A stretch of 64,000 bases of DNA from Pseudomonas huaxiensis (GTDB lineage: Bacteria > Pseudomonadota > Gammaproteobacteria > Pseudomonadales > Pseudomonadaceae), in NCBI RefSeq assembly GCF_003231275.1, contig NZ_QKVL01000001.1, positions 124,001-188,000 on the forward strand, in the 5' to 3' direction. The translations under genes were made by a program, and so were the position numbers. The notes beneath the pieces are model-generated. The model saw only the letters and a program-made list of their open reading frames with translations. It ran no database searches and was not told the origin of the DNA. Shown here piece after piece: positions 12,155-23,087 of the stretch. Numbering within the stretch: the first letter of the stretch is position 1; each line of letters starts with the position of its first letter.

Positions 12155-13084
12155 TCAACGATAGCTGATGCCTGGCGAGGCCGTACTGACCCGGGTACCG
12201 GCTTTGCCTTTGACGATATCTTCGATATCGCTCAGCGAGCCGATCACCGCGACTTTGCCTGTGTGACGGGCGAAATCGCAAGCGGCCTGGACTTTCGGGC
12301 CCATGGACCCGGCGGCGAAGCCCAGGCGTTCCAGTTCATCCGGATGGGCCTGGGCGATGGCTTTCTGCGTCGGCTTGTTGAAGTCGATGTAGGCAGCGTT
12401 GACGTCGGTGGCGATCACCAGCAGATCGGCTTCCAGTTGCTCGGCCAGCAGCGCCGAGCACAAGTCCTTGTCGATCACCGCTTCGATGCCCTGCAGCTTG
12501 CCGTCCGCACCATACATGGTCGGAATGCCGCCGCCACCGGCACAGATCACGATACTGCTCTTTTCCAGCAGCCATTTGATCGGGCGGATCTCGAAGATGC
12601 GCTTGGGTTTCGGGCTGGCGACCACGCGACGGTACTTGTCGCCATCGGGGGCGATGGCCCAGCCTTTTTCCTTGGCCAGGCGCTCGGCGTCTTCCTTGCT
12701 GTAGACCGGGCCGATGGGCTTGGTGGGGTTCTGGAAGGCGGGGTCCTTGGCGTCCACTTCGACCTGGGTGAGCAGGGTGGCGAAGGGCACTTCGAAGTCC
12801 AGCAGGTTGCCCAGTTCCTGTTCGATCATGTAGCCGATCATGCCTTCGGTTTCAGCGCCGAGGACGTCCAGCGGGTAGGGCGTGACCGAGGTGTAGGCCG
12901 CTGCCTGCAACGACAGCAGACCCACTTGCGGGCCGTTGCCGTGGGCGATGACCAGTTGGTTGCCGGGATGGATCTTGGCGATCTGTTCGGTGGCGATGCG
13001 GATATTGGCGCGCTGATTGTCGGCCGTCATGGGTTCGCCACGACGCAGCAGCGCGTTTCCGCCTAGTGCAACAACGATGCGCAT
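12155..13084 (-). CDS. arcC: Carbamate kinase
   Basis: Last enzyme of the arginine deiminase pathway: transfers phosphate from carbamoyl phosphate to ADP, giving ATP, ammonia and CO2. The protein has 309 residues, the usual length, with the N-terminal nucleotide-binding start [20 protein letters not shown], the [13 protein letters not shown] motif and the C-terminal [16 protein letters not shown]. It follows arcB with a 119-nt gap that holds a REP doublet. Confidence 0.95.
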   Translation of the reverse strand: MRIVVALGGNALLRRGEPMTADNQRANIRIATEQIAKIHPGNQLVIAHGNGPQVGLLSLQAAAYTSVTPYPLDVLGAETEGMIGYMIEQELGNLLDFEVPFATLLTQVEVDAKDPAFQNPTKPIGPVYSKEDAERLAKEKGWAIAPDGDKYRRVVASPKPKRIFEIRPIKWLLEKSSIVICAGGGGIPTMYGADGKLQGIEAVIDKDLCSALLAEQLEADLLVIATDVNAAYIDFNKPTQKAIAQAHPDELERLGFAAGSMGPKVQAACDFARHTGKVAVIGSLSDIEDIVKGKAGTRVSTASPGISYR

Positions 13085-13110
13085 GATGTGTGTCCTTTTT
13101 TTCTGGAGCC

Positions 13111-13188
13111 TTTCGCGAGCAAGCTCGCTCCTACCGGGGGCTGTGTGTGTCGGATCCCTGTAGGAGGGAGCTTGTCGGGGCGCCGAAC
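13111..13188. repeat. Hybrid REP doublet between arcB and arcC
   Basis: The left unit is a GCGAGCAAGCTCGC-type REP (13111-13135). The right unit (about 13157-13188) begins like its inverted partner (CTGTAGGAGGGAGCTTG) but then changes to TCGGGGCGCCGAAC. The same GCTTGTCGGGGCGCCGAAC tail recurs at 42429-42447. Confidence 0.7.
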
Positions 13189-13203
13189 TGTCGCGATTGC
13201 TGT

Positions 13204-14214
13204 TTACAGGTCAGCCAGCGTCGAAACCAGGATCGCCTTGATCGTGTGCATGCGGTTTTCCGCTTGCTCGAAGGCGATGCAGGCCGGCGATTCGAACACG
13301 TCGTCGGTCACCTCGATGCCGTTGGCCAGGTGCGGGTACTGCTCGGCAATCTGTTTGCCGACCTTGGTGTCGGAGTTGTGGAACGCCGGCAGGCAGTGCA
13401 TGAACTTGGCGCGCGGGTTGCCGGTGGCTTTCATCAGCTCGGCGTTGACCTGATACGGCAGCAGTTGCTGGATGCGTTCACCCCAGGCTTCAACCGGCTC
13501 GCCCATCGACACCCAGACGTCGGTGTGCACGAAGTCCACACCCTTGACCGCAGCTTTCGGGTCTTCGGTGAGGGTGATGCGGGCACCGCTTTCTTCCGCG
13601 TATTTCTTGCAGCGCTCGACCAGATCGTCGTGGGGCCACAGGGCTTTCGGCGCAGAGATGCGCACGTCCATGCCGAGCTTGGCGCCGATCAGCAGCAGCG
13701 AGTTGCCCATGTTGTTACGCGCGTCGCCTAGGTAGGCGTAGCTGATCTCGTGGATCGGCTTGTCGGCGTGTTCACGCATGGTCAGCACGTCGGCGATCAT
13801 CTGGGTCGGGTGGTATTCGTCGGTCAGGCCGTTGAACACCGGTACACCGGCGAACTTGGCCAGCTCTTCGACGATCTCCTGCTTGAAGCCACGGTACTCG
13901 ATGGCGTCGTACATACGCCCGAGCACGCGGGCGGTGTCCTTCATGCTCTCCTTGTGGCCGATCTGCGAAGAGTTGGGGTCGATGTAGGTGACGTTGGCGC
14001 CCTGGTCATAGGCGGCCACTTCGAAGGCGCAACGGGTGCGGGTCGAGGTTTTCTCGAAGATCAGCGCAATGTTGTTGCCTTTCAGGTGTTGCTGCTCGGT
14101 GCCGGTGTACTTGGCGCGTTTGAGATCGCGGGACAGGTCGAGCAGGTAGCGCAACTCGCGAGGCGTGTGGTGTTCCAGGCTCAGCAGGTTGCGGTTGTGA
14201 ATGTTGAACGCCAT
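13204..14214 (-). CDS. arcB: Ornithine carbamoyltransferase, catabolic
   Basis: Phosphorolyses citrulline to ornithine and carbamoyl phosphate in the arginine deiminase pathway. The protein has 336 residues with the carbamoyl-phosphate loop STRTRC, the ornithine-side motif FMHCLPAFH and the N-terminal [18 protein letters not shown]. The length and its place between arcA and arcC mark it as the catabolic form and not the anabolic ArgF. Confidence 0.95.
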   Translation of the reverse strand: MAFNIHNRNLLSLEHHTPRELRYLLDLSRDLKRAKYTGTEQQHLKGNNIALIFEKTSTRTRCAFEVAAYDQGANVTYIDPNSSQIGHKESMKDTARVLGRMYDAIEYRGFKQEIVEELAKFAGVPVFNGLTDEYHPTQMIADVLTMREHADKPIHEISYAYLGDARNNMGNSLLLIGAKLGMDVRISAPKALWPHDDLVERCKKYAEESGARITLTEDPKAAVKGVDFVHTDVWVSMGEPVEAWGERIQQLLPYQVNAELMKATGNPRAKFMHCLPAFHNSDTKVGKQIAEQYPHLANGIEVTDDVFESPACIAFEQAENRMHTIKAILVSTLADL

Positions 14215-14283
14215 GGTGATTCTCCTTGGATTCGGTGATCGGCCCGGACCGCGCCGGGTAAGCGCGGCCGGGGGATGGACGTT

Positions 14284-15540
14284 TTAGTAATCGATAGGGT
14301 CGCGGATGATCGGGCAGGTCATGCAGTGACCGCCGCCGCGGCCACGGCCCAGTTCGCCGGCGCTGATGGTGATGACTTCGATGCCGGCCTTGCGCAGCAG
14401 GGTGTTGGTGTAGGTGTTGCGGTCGTAGCCGATGACCACGCCGGGCTCCAGCGCCACCACGTTGTTGCCGTCATCCCATTGCTCGCGTTCGGCGGCAAAG
14501 CTGTTGCCGCCGGTCTCGACGACGCGCAGCTCTTTCAGGTTGAGGGACTCGGCAACCACTTCGATGAACGTCTTGTGCTCGCGGCGCACGTCCAGGCCGT
14601 AAGGCTTGCTGGCGTCCTGGCGAATGACGAACGGCACGATTTCCTTGACCACTTCCGGGAAGACCGTGACCAGGTCGCGGTCGCAGAAGCTGAACACCGT
14701 GTCTAGGTGCATCGCCGCGCGGGATTTCGGCAGCCCGGCGACCACGACTTTCTCTACCGCGCCCTTGGCGAACAGGGATTGTGCGAGCTGGCCGATGGCC
14801 TGGCGCGAGGTGCGCTCGCCCATCCCGATCAACACCACGCCATTGCCGATCGGCATGACGTCGCCGCCTTCCAGGGTGGCCTGACCGTGGTCTTTATCCG
14901 GATCGCCGTACCAGATTTCGAAGTCGGCGTTGACGAACTCGGGGTGGAATTTGTAGATGGCGCTGGTCAGCAGGGTTTCCTGACGTCGCGCAGGCCAGTA
15001 CATCGGGTTGAGCGTCACGCCGCCGTAAATCCAGCAAGTGGTGTCGCGAGTGAACTGGGTGTTGGGCAGCGGCGGCAGCAGGAAGCTGGAGTGGCCCAGG
15101 TAATCCCGGTACATCTTGATGACGCTGGCGCCTTCGCTTTCCGGCAGGTCTTCACCCGCGACGCCGCCGATCAGGAACTCGGCAAGACGGCGTGGTTCCA
15201 GGCCTTCCAGCCAGCTACGCACTTCGTTGGTCAGGCCGACACCGACGGTGTCCGGCGTGATCTTGCGGTCCAGAATCCACTTCAGCGCTTCGGGGTTCTG
15301 AATGGTTTCAGTCAGCAGGTTGTGCATTTCCAGCACTTCGACACCGCGCTCACGCATCTTGGTGACGAAATCGAAGTGGTCGCGCTTGGCCTGGTTGACC
15401 CAGATGACGTCGTCGAACAACAGGTCGTCGCAGTTGCTCGGCGTCAGGCGCTGATGCGCCAGGCCTGGGGAGCAAACCATCACTTTGCGTAGTTTGCCGG
15501 CTTCGGAATGGACACCGTACTTAACTTTTTCCGTGGACAT
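14284..15540 (-). CDS. arcA: Arginine deiminase
   Basis: Hydrolyses L-arginine to citrulline and ammonia. The protein has 418 residues, as in P. aeruginosa ArcA. The catalytic cysteine is in GGGHCMTCP close to the C-terminus; the guanidinium-binding [12 protein letters not shown] and the [12 protein letters not shown] segments are present. It sits between arcD and arcB in the order arcD-arcA-arcB-arcC. Confidence 0.96.
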   Translation of the reverse strand: MSTEKVKYGVHSEAGKLRKVMVCSPGLAHQRLTPSNCDDLLFDDVIWVNQAKRDHFDFVTKMRERGVEVLEMHNLLTETIQNPEALKWILDRKITPDTVGVGLTNEVRSWLEGLEPRRLAEFLIGGVAGEDLPESEGASVIKMYRDYLGHSSFLLPPLPNTQFTRDTTCWIYGGVTLNPMYWPARRQETLLTSAIYKFHPEFVNADFEIWYGDPDKDHGQATLEGGDVMPIGNGVVLIGMGERTSRQAIGQLAQSLFAKGAVEKVVVAGLPKSRAAMHLDTVFSFCDRDLVTVFPEVVKEIVPFVIRQDASKPYGLDVRREHKTFIEVVAESLNLKELRVVETGGNSFAAEREQWDDGNNVVALEPGVVIGYDRNTYTNTLLRKAGIEVITISAGELGRGRGGGHCMTCPIIRDPIDY

Positions 15541-15572
15541 GGTTTCTTTCCTCCAAATTGCGAATACGGGGG

Positions 15573-17000
15573 TTACAGAGTCAGGAAGCCGTCATAGAGA
15601 CCGTAGGCCGCCACCAGGGCGCCAGCGATCACGGCGGCGAAGATCAATTTCTCCACGTTGGTAAAAATCGGTTGGCCGATCTCGCGCTTGGCCTTGGCGA
15701 ACAGGATCACGCCAGGGGCATAAAGCAGGGCCGAGAGCAGCAGGTATTTGACGCCACCGGCGTACAGCAGCCAGATCGCGTAGATCAGTGCGATGCTGCC
15801 GATGATCAGGTCTTTCTTGCGTTCGGCCAGGGCTTTTTCGTAAGTCTCGCTACGCACCGCCAGCAGTACCGCATAAGCCGCCGACCACAGGTAAGGCACC
15901 AGGATCATCGAGGTGGCGAGGTAGATCAGCGACAGATAAGTACTGGCCGAGAACAGGGTGATGACCAGGAAGATCTGCACCATGGCGTTGGTCAGCCACA
16001 GGGCGTTGGCCGGCACGTGGTTGGCGTTCTCGCGGCGCAGGAACTCCGGCATGGTGTGGTCTTTGGCAGCGGCGAACATGATCTCCGCGCACAGCAGCAC
16101 CCACGACAGCAGCGCCCCGAGCAGCGAGATGATCAGGCCGACGCTGATCAGCACCGCACCCCAGTGACCGACCACGTGCTCAAGCACGGCGGCCATCGAC
16201 GGGTTCTGCAGTTTGGCCAGTTCGGGTTGAGTCATGATGCCCAGCGACAGCACGTTCACCAGCACCAGGAACAGCAGCACAGTGATGAAGCCGATGACGG
16301 TGGCCTTGCCCACGTCGGAGCGTTTTTCCGCCCGTGCCGAGAAGATGCTCGCGCCCTCGATGCCGATGAACACCCAGACGGTGACCAACATCATGTTGCG
16401 CACCTGATTCATCACGCTGCCCAGGTCCGGGTTCATGGTGCCCCAGATGTCAGCGGTGAAGATGTCCAGCTTGAAGGCGAACAGGGCGATGAGGATGAAC
16501 AGCGCCAGCGGCACGACCTTGGCGATGGTGGTCACCAGGTTGATGAACGCCGCTTCCTTGATCCCGCGCAGCACCAGGAAGTGCACGGCCCAGAGCAGCA
16601 CGGAGGCGCCGACGATGGCCGCCGGGGTGTTGCCCTCGCCAAAGATCGGGAAGAAGTAGCCCAGGGTGCTGAACAGCAGCACGAAGTAACCGACGTTACC
16701 CAGCCAGGCGCTGATCCAGTAACCCCAGGCTGACGAGAAGCCCATGTAGTCGCCGAAACCGGCTTTGGCGTAGGCGTACACCCCGCCGTCGAGGTCAGGT
16801 TTGCGGTTGGCCAGGGTCTGGAAGACGAAGGCGAGGGTCAACATGCCGATGGCAGTAATACCCCAGCCAATCAATACGGCGCCGACGTCGGCACTGGCGG
16901 CCATGTTTTGCGGTAATGAGAAGATCCCGCCACCAATCATGGAGCCGACTACAAGTGCGACCAGCGCACCAAGTCGAAGTTTTCCGGGAGTGTCTGACAT
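15573..17000 (-). CDS. arcD: Arginine/ornithine antiporter ArcD
   Basis: Inner-membrane exchanger that imports arginine and exports ornithine for the deiminase pathway; an APC-superfamily carrier with about 12-13 hydrophobic segments. The protein has 475 residues starting [21 protein letters not shown] chose the ATG at 17000 because GGAG lies 6 nt before it; the in-frame ATG at 17012 has no ribosome site. It is the first gene of the operon. A paralogue of identical length and very similar sequence lies divergently at 17414. Confidence 0.92.
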   Translation of the reverse strand: MSDTPGKLRLGALVALVVGSMIGGGIFSLPQNMAASADVGAVLIGWGITAIGMLTLAFVFQTLANRKPDLDGGVYAYAKAGFGDYMGFSSAWGYWISAWLGNVGYFVLLFSTLGYFFPIFGEGNTPAAIVGASVLLWAVHFLVLRGIKEAAFINLVTTIAKVVPLALFILIALFAFKLDIFTADIWGTMNPDLGSVMNQVRNMMLVTVWVFIGIEGASIFSARAEKRSDVGKATVIGFITVLLFLVLVNVLSLGIMTQPELAKLQNPSMAAVLEHVVGHWGAVLISVGLIISLLGALLSWVLLCAEIMFAAAKDHTMPEFLRRENANHVPANALWLTNAMVQIFLVITLFSASTYLSLIYLATSMILVPYLWSAAYAVLLAVRSETYEKALAERKKDLIIGSIALIYAIWLLYAGGVKYLLLSALLYAPGVILFAKAKREIGQPIFTNVEKLIFAAVIAGALVAAYGLYDGFLTL

Positions 17001-17031
17001 GGTTTGCTCCATTTCAGAAGAGAGAGGCTCA

Positions 17032-17073
17032 ACAATAAAACACTTGTTCGAATCGGAAGCTGATTCAGGTCAG
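17032..17073 (-). promoter_or_regulatory. Candidate ANR-dependent promoter of arcDABC
   Basis: On the minus strand CTGACCTGAATCAG (17060-17073) resembles an ANR/FNR box, TTGAY-N4-ATCAR, with one mismatch at the first base. TATTGT (17032-17037) can serve as the -10 box. With a start of transcription near 17025 the box is centred at about -41.5, the class II FNR position, consistent with induction at low oxygen. Confidence 0.55.
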
Positions 17074-17413
17074 TTCATTGGTACATTCCATTGTTGGTGA
17101 ATGACTGAAAGAGCCACCGATAGATGCCATCATCTTTCCGGAAGCCTTGTGCTGCGCCGCTTCTGCGAATATAGAGTGATCGCTCGGTCGGCTCGCGAGA
17201 GTTGAAACTAGCCCCTTTCCATGAATTCGCAACCTTTTAGCGAGAAAAAATCTTATTTACTTGATGAAGCGGAATTAGTGCACAAAACTCTCCGATAAGT
17301 GTGCGTTCTTTAGAGGTAAGGGTTATTAAATTAGTTTGCTTATAACCACAAGTTAGTAAAAAAATCTGTACAGGCTTATTTGCTGGAAAACTACGAAAAA
17401 ATAGGGGATTTAA
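17074..17413. promoter_or_regulatory. Divergent region between the two arcD paralogues
   Basis: About 340 bp that become AT-rich towards the right-hand gene (17235-17410). It must hold the promoter of the second antiporter. I found only a half ANR site (TTGATG near 17260) and no good dyad, so the second copy may be controlled differently. No gene is convincing here. Confidence 0.4.
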
Positions 17414-18841
17414 ATGTCCGAACCGGGACAAAAGTTGCGCTTGGGAGCACTTGTGGCCTTGGTGGTGGGGTCGATGATCGGTGGCGGGATCTTTTCCCTG
17501 CCGCAGAACATGGCCGCCCGCGCCGATGTTGGCGCGGTGCTGATCGGCTGGGGCATCACCGCGATCGGCATGTTGGCGCTGGCGTTCGTGTTCCAGAGCC
17601 TGGCCAACCGCAAGCCGGAACTCGACTCCGGGGTCTATGCCTATGCCAAGGCCGGCTTTGGCGACTACATGGGCTTCTCTTCTGCCTGGGGATACTGGAT
17701 CAGCGCCTGGCTGGGCAACGTCGGTTACTTCGTGCTGCTGTTCAGTACCCTCGGCCTGTACTTCCCGGCCTTCGGCGAAGGCAACACGCCGTTGGCCATC
17801 GGCTGCGCCTCGCTGCTGCTGTGGTCGGTGCATTTCCTGGTGCTGCGCGGGATCAAGGAAGCGGCGTTCATCAACCAGGTCACCACGGTGGCCAAGGTCG
17901 TGCCGCTGGTCTTGTTCATCATCATTGCCGCCGTGGCGTTTCGCATGGACATCTTCACCCGCGACATCTGGGGCCTGAGCAATCCGAGCTTTGGCGGTGT
18001 GCTGGACCAGGTGCGCAACATGATGCTGGTGACGGTGTTCGTGTTCATCGGCATCGAGGGCGCGAGTATCTATTCAGGCCGGGCGCAGAAGCGCTCGGAT
18101 GTCGGCAAGGCCACGGTGATCGGTTTTCTCGGCGTGCTGGCCTTGCTGGTGCTGGTCAACGTGCTGTCGCTGGGGGTGATGACCCAGCCGGAACTGGCGG
18201 CGCTGCACAACCCGTCTCTGGCCTCGGTGCTGGAACATATCGTCGGGCCCTGGGGCGCTTTGCTGATCAGCCTGGGGCTGGCGGTGTCGCTGTTGGGCGC
18301 GTTGCTGTCGTGGGCCTTGCTCTGTGCCGAGATTCTCTTTGCCACGGCGCGGGACAAGACCATGCCGCGTTTCCTCACCAAGGAGAACGCCAACCAGGTG
18401 CCGGCCAATGCACTGTGGCTGACCAACTGCATGATCCAGGTGTTCTTGCTGATCACCCTGTTCTCTGCCGGGACCTACACCAGCCTGATCTACCTCGCTT
18501 CGTCGATGATCCTGGTGCCGTACCTGTGGTCGGCGGCCTATGCGGTGCTGCTGGCGCTGCGGGGCGAGACGTACGAGGGATTCGCCGGCGCGCGGCGCAA
18601 GGATCTGGCGGTGGGGCTGGTGGCGCTGCTTTATGCGGTCTGGCTGCTGTACGCCGGTGGGCTGAAATACCTGCTGCTGTCGGCGCTGCTGTATGCGCCG
18701 GGGGTGATCCTGTTTGCCAGGGCCAAGAAAGAGCAGGGACAGCCGCTGTTTACTCGCTGGGAGAAGCTGATCTTCGCGGCGGTGCTGGCGGGGGCGGGGT
18801 TGGCGGCGTTTGGGTTGTATAGCGGGGTGTTGAGTCTGTAG
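17414..18841 (+). CDS. Second ArcD-like basic amino acid antiporter
   Basis: A 475-residue APC-superfamily antiporter, exactly the length of ArcD and alike through nearly the whole sequence (for example [16 protein letters not shown] and [20 protein letters not shown] are shared). Differences cluster in loops and near the C-terminus. It starts at an ATG preceded by GGGGA at 5 nt. It is divergent from arcDABC and monocistronic; a REPIN follows. It probably exchanges arginine, ornithine or a related cation; which one cannot be decided from sequence. Confidence 0.88.
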   Translation: MSEPGQKLRLGALVALVVGSMIGGGIFSLPQNMAARADVGAVLIGWGITAIGMLALAFVFQSLANRKPELDSGVYAYAKAGFGDYMGFSSAWGYWISAWLGNVGYFVLLFSTLGLYFPAFGEGNTPLAIGCASLLLWSVHFLVLRGIKEAAFINQVTTVAKVVPLVLFIIIAAVAFRMDIFTRDIWGLSNPSFGGVLDQVRNMMLVTVFVFIGIEGASIYSGRAQKRSDVGKATVIGFLGVLALLVLVNVLSLGVMTQPELAALHNPSLASVLEHIVGPWGALLISLGLAVSLLGALLSWALLCAEILFATARDKTMPRFLTKENANQVPANALWLTNCMIQVFLLITLFSAGTYTSLIYLASSMILVPYLWSAAYAVLLALRGETYEGFAGARRKDLAVGLVALLYAVWLLYAGGLKYLLLSALLYAPGVILFARAKKEQGQPLFTRWEKLIFAAVLAGAGLAAFGLYSGVLSL

Positions 18842-18863
18842 GCATCGTTGTTGTTCTCTCAGG

Positions 18864-18950
18864 CCTCATCGCTGGCAAGCCAGCTCCCACAGGTTTTGCA
18901 CAAATCTTGAGATATGTGCTGACCCTGTGGGAGCCGGCTTGCCGGCGATT
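18864..18950. repeat. REP doublet (REPIN), GGCAAGCC type
   Basis: Inverted pair CATCGCTGGCAAGCCAGCTC (left) and GAGCCGGCTTGCCGGCGAT (right) around a spacer of about 30 nt, between two convergent genes. It is the same family as the doublet at 6507-6584. Confidence 0.85.
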
Positions 18951-18954
18951 GGAT

Positions 18955-20316
18955 CTAGAGCCAGACAGCCGTCGCCGATCCCAACCCCGAAGCCGGCCAA
19001 TCCCACTTCAGCGGCGTCCCCGTCACCCGCAGCGGCGGCTTGAGCCGCCGCGCCGGCCCCCAGGCGGTCTGCTCCGGCCATGCATCGAGGTCATCCACCG
19101 TCTCCGCCGCCAACGGCAAATCCGCCGACACGGTCCCCTGTTCCACCAGCCATTTCGCGGTCCGCGCCAGCGACAGCCGCGCCTGGCTGCCCGCTCCGCT
19201 GGCCAGGCGTTCGCTCAGGCCGCGGATCGCCGCGGCAGCCATCAGGTAGCCGGTAGCATGGTCCAGCGCCTGCACCGGTAGCGGCACCGGGCGGCTGGCC
19301 TGCTGCCAGCGCATGCCTTCGTGGGCGATGCCGGTGCTCATCTGCACCAGACTGTCGAAACCACGCCGTAACCGCCAGGGCCCGCTCCAGCCATAAGCGT
19401 TGAGGCTTACGTCGATCAGGCCAGGGTTCAACTGGCGCCGCTGTTCGTCGCCGTAGCCCAGGCGCTCCAGCGCATCGGCGCGATAACCGTGGACCAGGAT
19501 GTCGGCTTCGCGCAGCAGCCGTTCGAACACCGCCCGGTCGGCAGTCGAGTGCAGGTCCAGCCGCGCGCAGCGCTTGCCCAGGGTGACTTCGGCGGCGACG
19601 CCGGGTTCGTCCCAGCCGGGTGGGTCAATGCGCAACACCTCCGCGCCGAAGCCGGCCAGCAGACGAGTGGCGGTGGGGCCGGCGAGGATGCGGGTCAGGT
19701 CCAGCACGCGCACCCCGGCCAGCGGCCGTCCGGGGTTGCCGGTCCAGAGGCGGCGGCTGTCGCTGGCGAAGGTCTGGCGATGGATCAGCGGCTCGGCGTT
19801 TACCGCCAGCCCCTGCGGATGGTTCGACCAGTCCTGGCAACCGCGCATCTGCGCCGCGCAGCCGCCAGACTCGACGATGGCGTCTTCCAGTTCGCCCGCC
19901 GACCAGCCCAGCACTTGCCGGGCCATGGTTTCGCGGTCGCTGGCGGGGCCCAGTACCCGTTCGGCCACAGCGCGATGGTGCGGGGCGTTGGTGTGCAGGC
20001 GGATCCAGCCGTCGCGGGTCTGGTAGTCGCCAGCGATCGGGTCCCACAACGGTGGCACCTGCCAGCCGCGCGGGCGCAGGCTGCTGGCAAACCAGAACGC
20101 GCTCAGGCGCCTGTCCACCTGGACGCTGTGGTGCTCGCCGGTCTGTTGTTCCAGGAGATCGGCGATAGCGATCCCGGCCGCGGCAATGCTCACGGCGGCT
20201 ATTTCGGTCACGGCGAAGGCCGAGGGCAGGGCGCCCGCAGTGCTAAAGCGCACGGCGTCCTCCGTGGGAGGCGCGAGGGCGAGGTCGTGGGCGATGGTGC
20301 CGAGCATGTTCAGCAT
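18955..20316 (-). CDS. CaiB/BaiF (family III) CoA-transferase
   Basis: A 453-residue protein with the family III CoA-transferase layout. The signature VRVLDLTRILAGPTATRLLAGFGAEVLRID-type region lies in the middle (about 205-235), followed by RCARLDLHS. In this family an aspartate forms the CoA-thioester intermediate. Starting the CDS at the ATG at 20316 places a GGAGGG 5 nt upstream. The N-terminal 200 residues are partly divergent from the core family. The substrate acid is unknown, and no acyl-CoA dehydrogenase or hydratase lies nearby. It stands alone, convergent with the antiporter. Confidence 0.8.
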   Translation of the reverse strand: MLNMLGTIAHDLALAPPTEDAVRFSTAGALPSAFAVTEIAAVSIAAAGIAIADLLEQQTGEHHSVQVDRRLSAFWFASSLRPRGWQVPPLWDPIAGDYQTRDGWIRLHTNAPHHRAVAERVLGPASDRETMARQVLGWSAGELEDAIVESGGCAAQMRGCQDWSNHPQGLAVNAEPLIHRQTFASDSRRLWTGNPGRPLAGVRVLDLTRILAGPTATRLLAGFGAEVLRIDPPGWDEPGVAAEVTLGKRCARLDLHSTADRAVFERLLREADILVHGYRADALERLGYGDEQRRQLNPGLIDVSLNAYGWSGPWRLRRGFDSLVQMSTGIAHEGMRWQQASRPVPLPVQALDHATGYLMAAAAIRGLSERLASGAGSQARLSLARTAKWLVEQGTVSADLPLAAETVDDLDAWPEQTAWGPARRLKPPLRVTGTPLKWDWPASGLGSATAVWL

Positions 20317-20369
20317 CGTTGTCCCTCCTTGAGTCGAAGGGACAAGTGCAGTACATCCCGGCGCGTCGG

Positions 20370-22508
20370 TCAAACCTTGAACTGATCCATCAGCTTCATC
20401 TGCTGCGACGACAGGTTGTTGAGCTGGCTGCTGACCTGCGCCGACTGGTCGGCCTGGTGGGTCAGGGTCTCGGTCACGCTGCGGATCGCCGAGACGTTGC
20501 GGTTGACCTCTTCGGCCACCGCGCTCTGTTCTTCGGCGGCGCTGGCGATCTGCAGGTTCATGTCGCTGATCACTGTCACCGCCTCGCTGATGCGGTCCAG
20601 CGCCTGCACCGCCTGGGTGATCTGGCCGGCGTTTTCCTGGGCCTTCTCGTGGCTGGCGTGCATGGTCGCGACGACGTCGCGGGTGTGGGTTTGCAGGCGT
20701 TCGATCACATGGCGGATTTCTTCCACTGAGTCTTGCGTGCGCTTGGCCAGGTTGCGCACCTCGTCGGCGACCACCGCAAAGCCGCGACCGCTTTCGCCGG
20801 CCCGCGCCGCTTCAATGGCGGCGTTGAGGGCCAGCAGGTTGGTCTGTTCGGCGATGCTGCGGATCACTTCCAGTACCGAGCCGATCTGCTCGCTGTTGCT
20901 GGCCAGGGTTTCCACTTCACCCACCGCCAGACTGACGGTGTCGGCCAGGTGAGCGATATCGCGGGTGCTGCGCTCGATGATCGCCATGCCTTCGCGGGCC
21001 GAACGGTCGGCGCCACGGGCGGCTTCGGCAGCGCTGGAGGCGCTGTTGGCAACGTCGTGGGCAGTGGCGCTCATCTCGTTGGACGCGGTGGCCACCTGAT
21101 CGATTTCGCGGAATTGCACGTGCATGCCTTCGCTGGTGCGGCGGGCGATGTCCGAAGACTGGTCGGCGGTGGCGCGGGCCTGGGTGATGCTTTGCTTGAT
21201 CTGCGCGATGGTCGGTTGCAGCTTGTCGAGGAAGCGGTTGAAGCCCTGGGTCAGACGGCCCAGTTCATCGCGGCGGCTGTAGTTCAGGCGCTGGGTCAGG
21301 TCGCCTTCGCCGCTGGCGATATCTTCGAGCATGTGCGCCACGCTATTGATCGGGCGGGTCACGCCGGTAGCGGTCAGCCACATCAGCAACAGCCCGCCGA
21401 GGCCGGCGAGGGTAGCGAACAGCAGCACCTTCAGGGTGCCGGCGGTGCGGGCGTCATCGAGGGTTTTCTGCAGGCTGATGGCGTCGGCCAGCAGCACGTT
21501 GCGCGGCAGGTCGATCACGATGCCCCAGGGCTTGCTGTCGCTGATCGGCTGCACCGGGAACAGGGCGCGCACATTCGCGTCGCGTTCGAACACCTGCGGC
21601 TGGCCGCTGGCGAACGCCTGCAACAGTTGCTTGCCGTGTTCGCCGAAGGCGTCTTCGATCTTCTTGCTGACCAGCGCGGCGTCGTTGCTGTTGGCCGCCA
21701 GCACACCGCTGGATGAGGCGATGGTCAGGTGCCCGGCGCCATTGAACAGCGATTGCTGGGCTTTCACCGCAGCGCTTTGCAGCGAGTCGAGAGCGATGTC
21801 GACGCCGGTGACGCCGATCACCTTGCCGCCTTCCACCAGCGGCAGGGTGATGCTGGTCATCAGTACCTGCTTGCCGCCGACGGTGTCGGCATAGGGTTCC
21901 AGCAAGCAGGGTTTGCCGCTGTTTTTCGAGCAGGTGTACCAGACGTTGAACGGTGTGCCGCTGAGGGTGATCTCGGTCTTGTTCAGGTCGTTGTCGCTGA
22001 TGACGGTGTTGATGCCGTTGCCCTGGGCACGGCTCCAGTAGCTGCCGAAGCGGCCGCTGGCGTTGCTCTTGCGGGCATCGTCGTTGATGAATTCGCTATC
22101 GCGGCCGTCGAGGCCGTCGGGTTCGAAGGCCATCCACACGCCGAGCAGGTCCGGGTTGCGTTCGAAGGTGGTGCGCAGGCTCTGGTTGATCGCCTCGCGC
22201 AGATCGCCCGCTGCAATCGACTGACGCTGGGCCAGGCGCTTGAGATCCAGCACCTGATCGGCGAGGGCGGTGGACACGGTCTGACTATCGCTGAAGGTGC
22301 GTTGCAGCAGCTCGGCTTTCTCGCTGGCGCGGGCCAGCAGCAGGGCCTGGACATTGCGGGTGAGCATCGCGGTGCTGGCTTCGCCCACCAGCGCGTCGCT
22401 CTGACGGGCCTGGTAGAGGTTGATACCAACGATCAGGGCGACCACGCCCAACAGGCTTATTCCAGACAGCAGGATGATTTTCAAGCGGATGGAGAGCGTG
22501 TCGAACAT
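20370..22508 (-). CDS. Methyl-accepting chemotaxis protein with dCache-type sensor
   Basis: A 712-residue transmembrane chemoreceptor. An N-terminal membrane helix ([20 protein letters not shown], about 9-29) is followed by a large periplasmic domain of dCache_1 type (about 35-355, with [13 protein letters not shown]), a second membrane helix (about 357-378), HAMP ([20 protein letters not shown]) and the cytoplasmic signalling hairpin with the universal tip [19 protein letters not shown]. The tip binds CheA/CheW. The receptor length suits the Pseudomonas PctA/McpU-like group, whose ligands are amino acids or polyamines, but I cannot assign a ligand. Confidence 0.9.
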   Translation of the reverse strand: MFDTLSIRLKIILLSGISLLGVVALIVGINLYQARQSDALVGEASTAMLTRNVQALLLARASEKAELLQRTFSDSQTVSTALADQVLDLKRLAQRQSIAAGDLREAINQSLRTTFERNPDLLGVWMAFEPDGLDGRDSEFINDDARKSNASGRFGSYWSRAQGNGINTVISDNDLNKTEITLSGTPFNVWYTCSKNSGKPCLLEPYADTVGGKQVLMTSITLPLVEGGKVIGVTGVDIALDSLQSAAVKAQQSLFNGAGHLTIASSSGVLAANSNDAALVSKKIEDAFGEHGKQLLQAFASGQPQVFERDANVRALFPVQPISDSKPWGIVIDLPRNVLLADAISLQKTLDDARTAGTLKVLLFATLAGLGGLLLMWLTATGVTRPINSVAHMLEDIASGEGDLTQRLNYSRRDELGRLTQGFNRFLDKLQPTIAQIKQSITQARATADQSSDIARRTSEGMHVQFREIDQVATASNEMSATAHDVANSASSAAEAARGADRSAREGMAIIERSTRDIAHLADTVSLAVGEVETLASNSEQIGSVLEVIRSIAEQTNLLALNAAIEAARAGESGRGFAVVADEVRNLAKRTQDSVEEIRHVIERLQTHTRDVVATMHASHEKAQENAGQITQAVQALDRISEAVTVISDMNLQIASAAEEQSAVAEEVNRNVSAIRSVTETLTHQADQSAQVSSQLNNLSSQQMKLMDQFKV

Positions 22509-22603
22509 GGACGTACTCGCTAAATGGGCAATTATTTTTTTAAGCCTGACGGTTCGATTCGCCAGGTCCCTCTTAGCGGTATCAGGCCATCGGCCCGGAA
22601 ACT

Positions 22604-23068
22604 TTAGCCGTGAGCGCGAGCCGACGAGCGGTTTTTCAGGTCAACGGGTACCGATTCCGGGCGCGACCAGATCCACAGGTTGCCCAGGCTCATGCCGCCG
22701 ATGGCGAGAAACACTGGCCAGTGGTGTTCGAGGAACACCAGCATCACGGTGGCGCAGAGCAGCATGCTGATGGTGGCGCTGACTTTGGCGCGGCGCTGGA
22801 TCACCTTGCCGTTGCGCCAGTTGTGCAGGATTGGGCCGAACAGCCGGTGGTTTTCCAGCCAGGCGCTCAATCGTGGCGAGCTGCGGGTGGCAGCCCAGGC
22901 GGCAAGAAGAATGAATTCGGTGGTGGGCAGGCCGGGCACGACGATGGCGATCAGGCCGATGCCCAGGCTGACGTAGGCCAGCAGGCCATAGAGCAGACGG
23001 GACAGTTTGGAGCGGAGTGGCTGGGTCATGGGCTCGTCGACGGCACGGGTGGGTGATCCGGCCATCAT
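22604..23068 (-). CDS. YbaN/DUF454 family small membrane protein
   Basis: A 154-residue inner-membrane protein with the DUF454 core: [35 protein letters not shown] (two helices joined by the invariant PGLPTTEF), then [21 protein letters not shown] and two further helices. Function is unknown for the whole family; in pseudomonads members sit next to haem oxygenase genes, as here (20-nt gap). The start is uncertain: the second ATG at 23029 gives 141 residues starting MTQPLRSKL; neither start has a strong ribosome site. Confidence 0.8.
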   Translation of the reverse strand: MMAGSPTRAVDEPMTQPLRSKLSRLLYGLLAYVSLGIGLIAIVVPGLPTTEFILLAAWAATRSSPRLSAWLENHRLFGPILHNWRNGKVIQRRAKVSATISMLLCATVMLVFLEHHWPVFLAIGGMSLGNLWIWSRPESVPVDLKNRSSARAHG

Positions 23069-23087
23069 GATGATGGCCGGCGCACAC

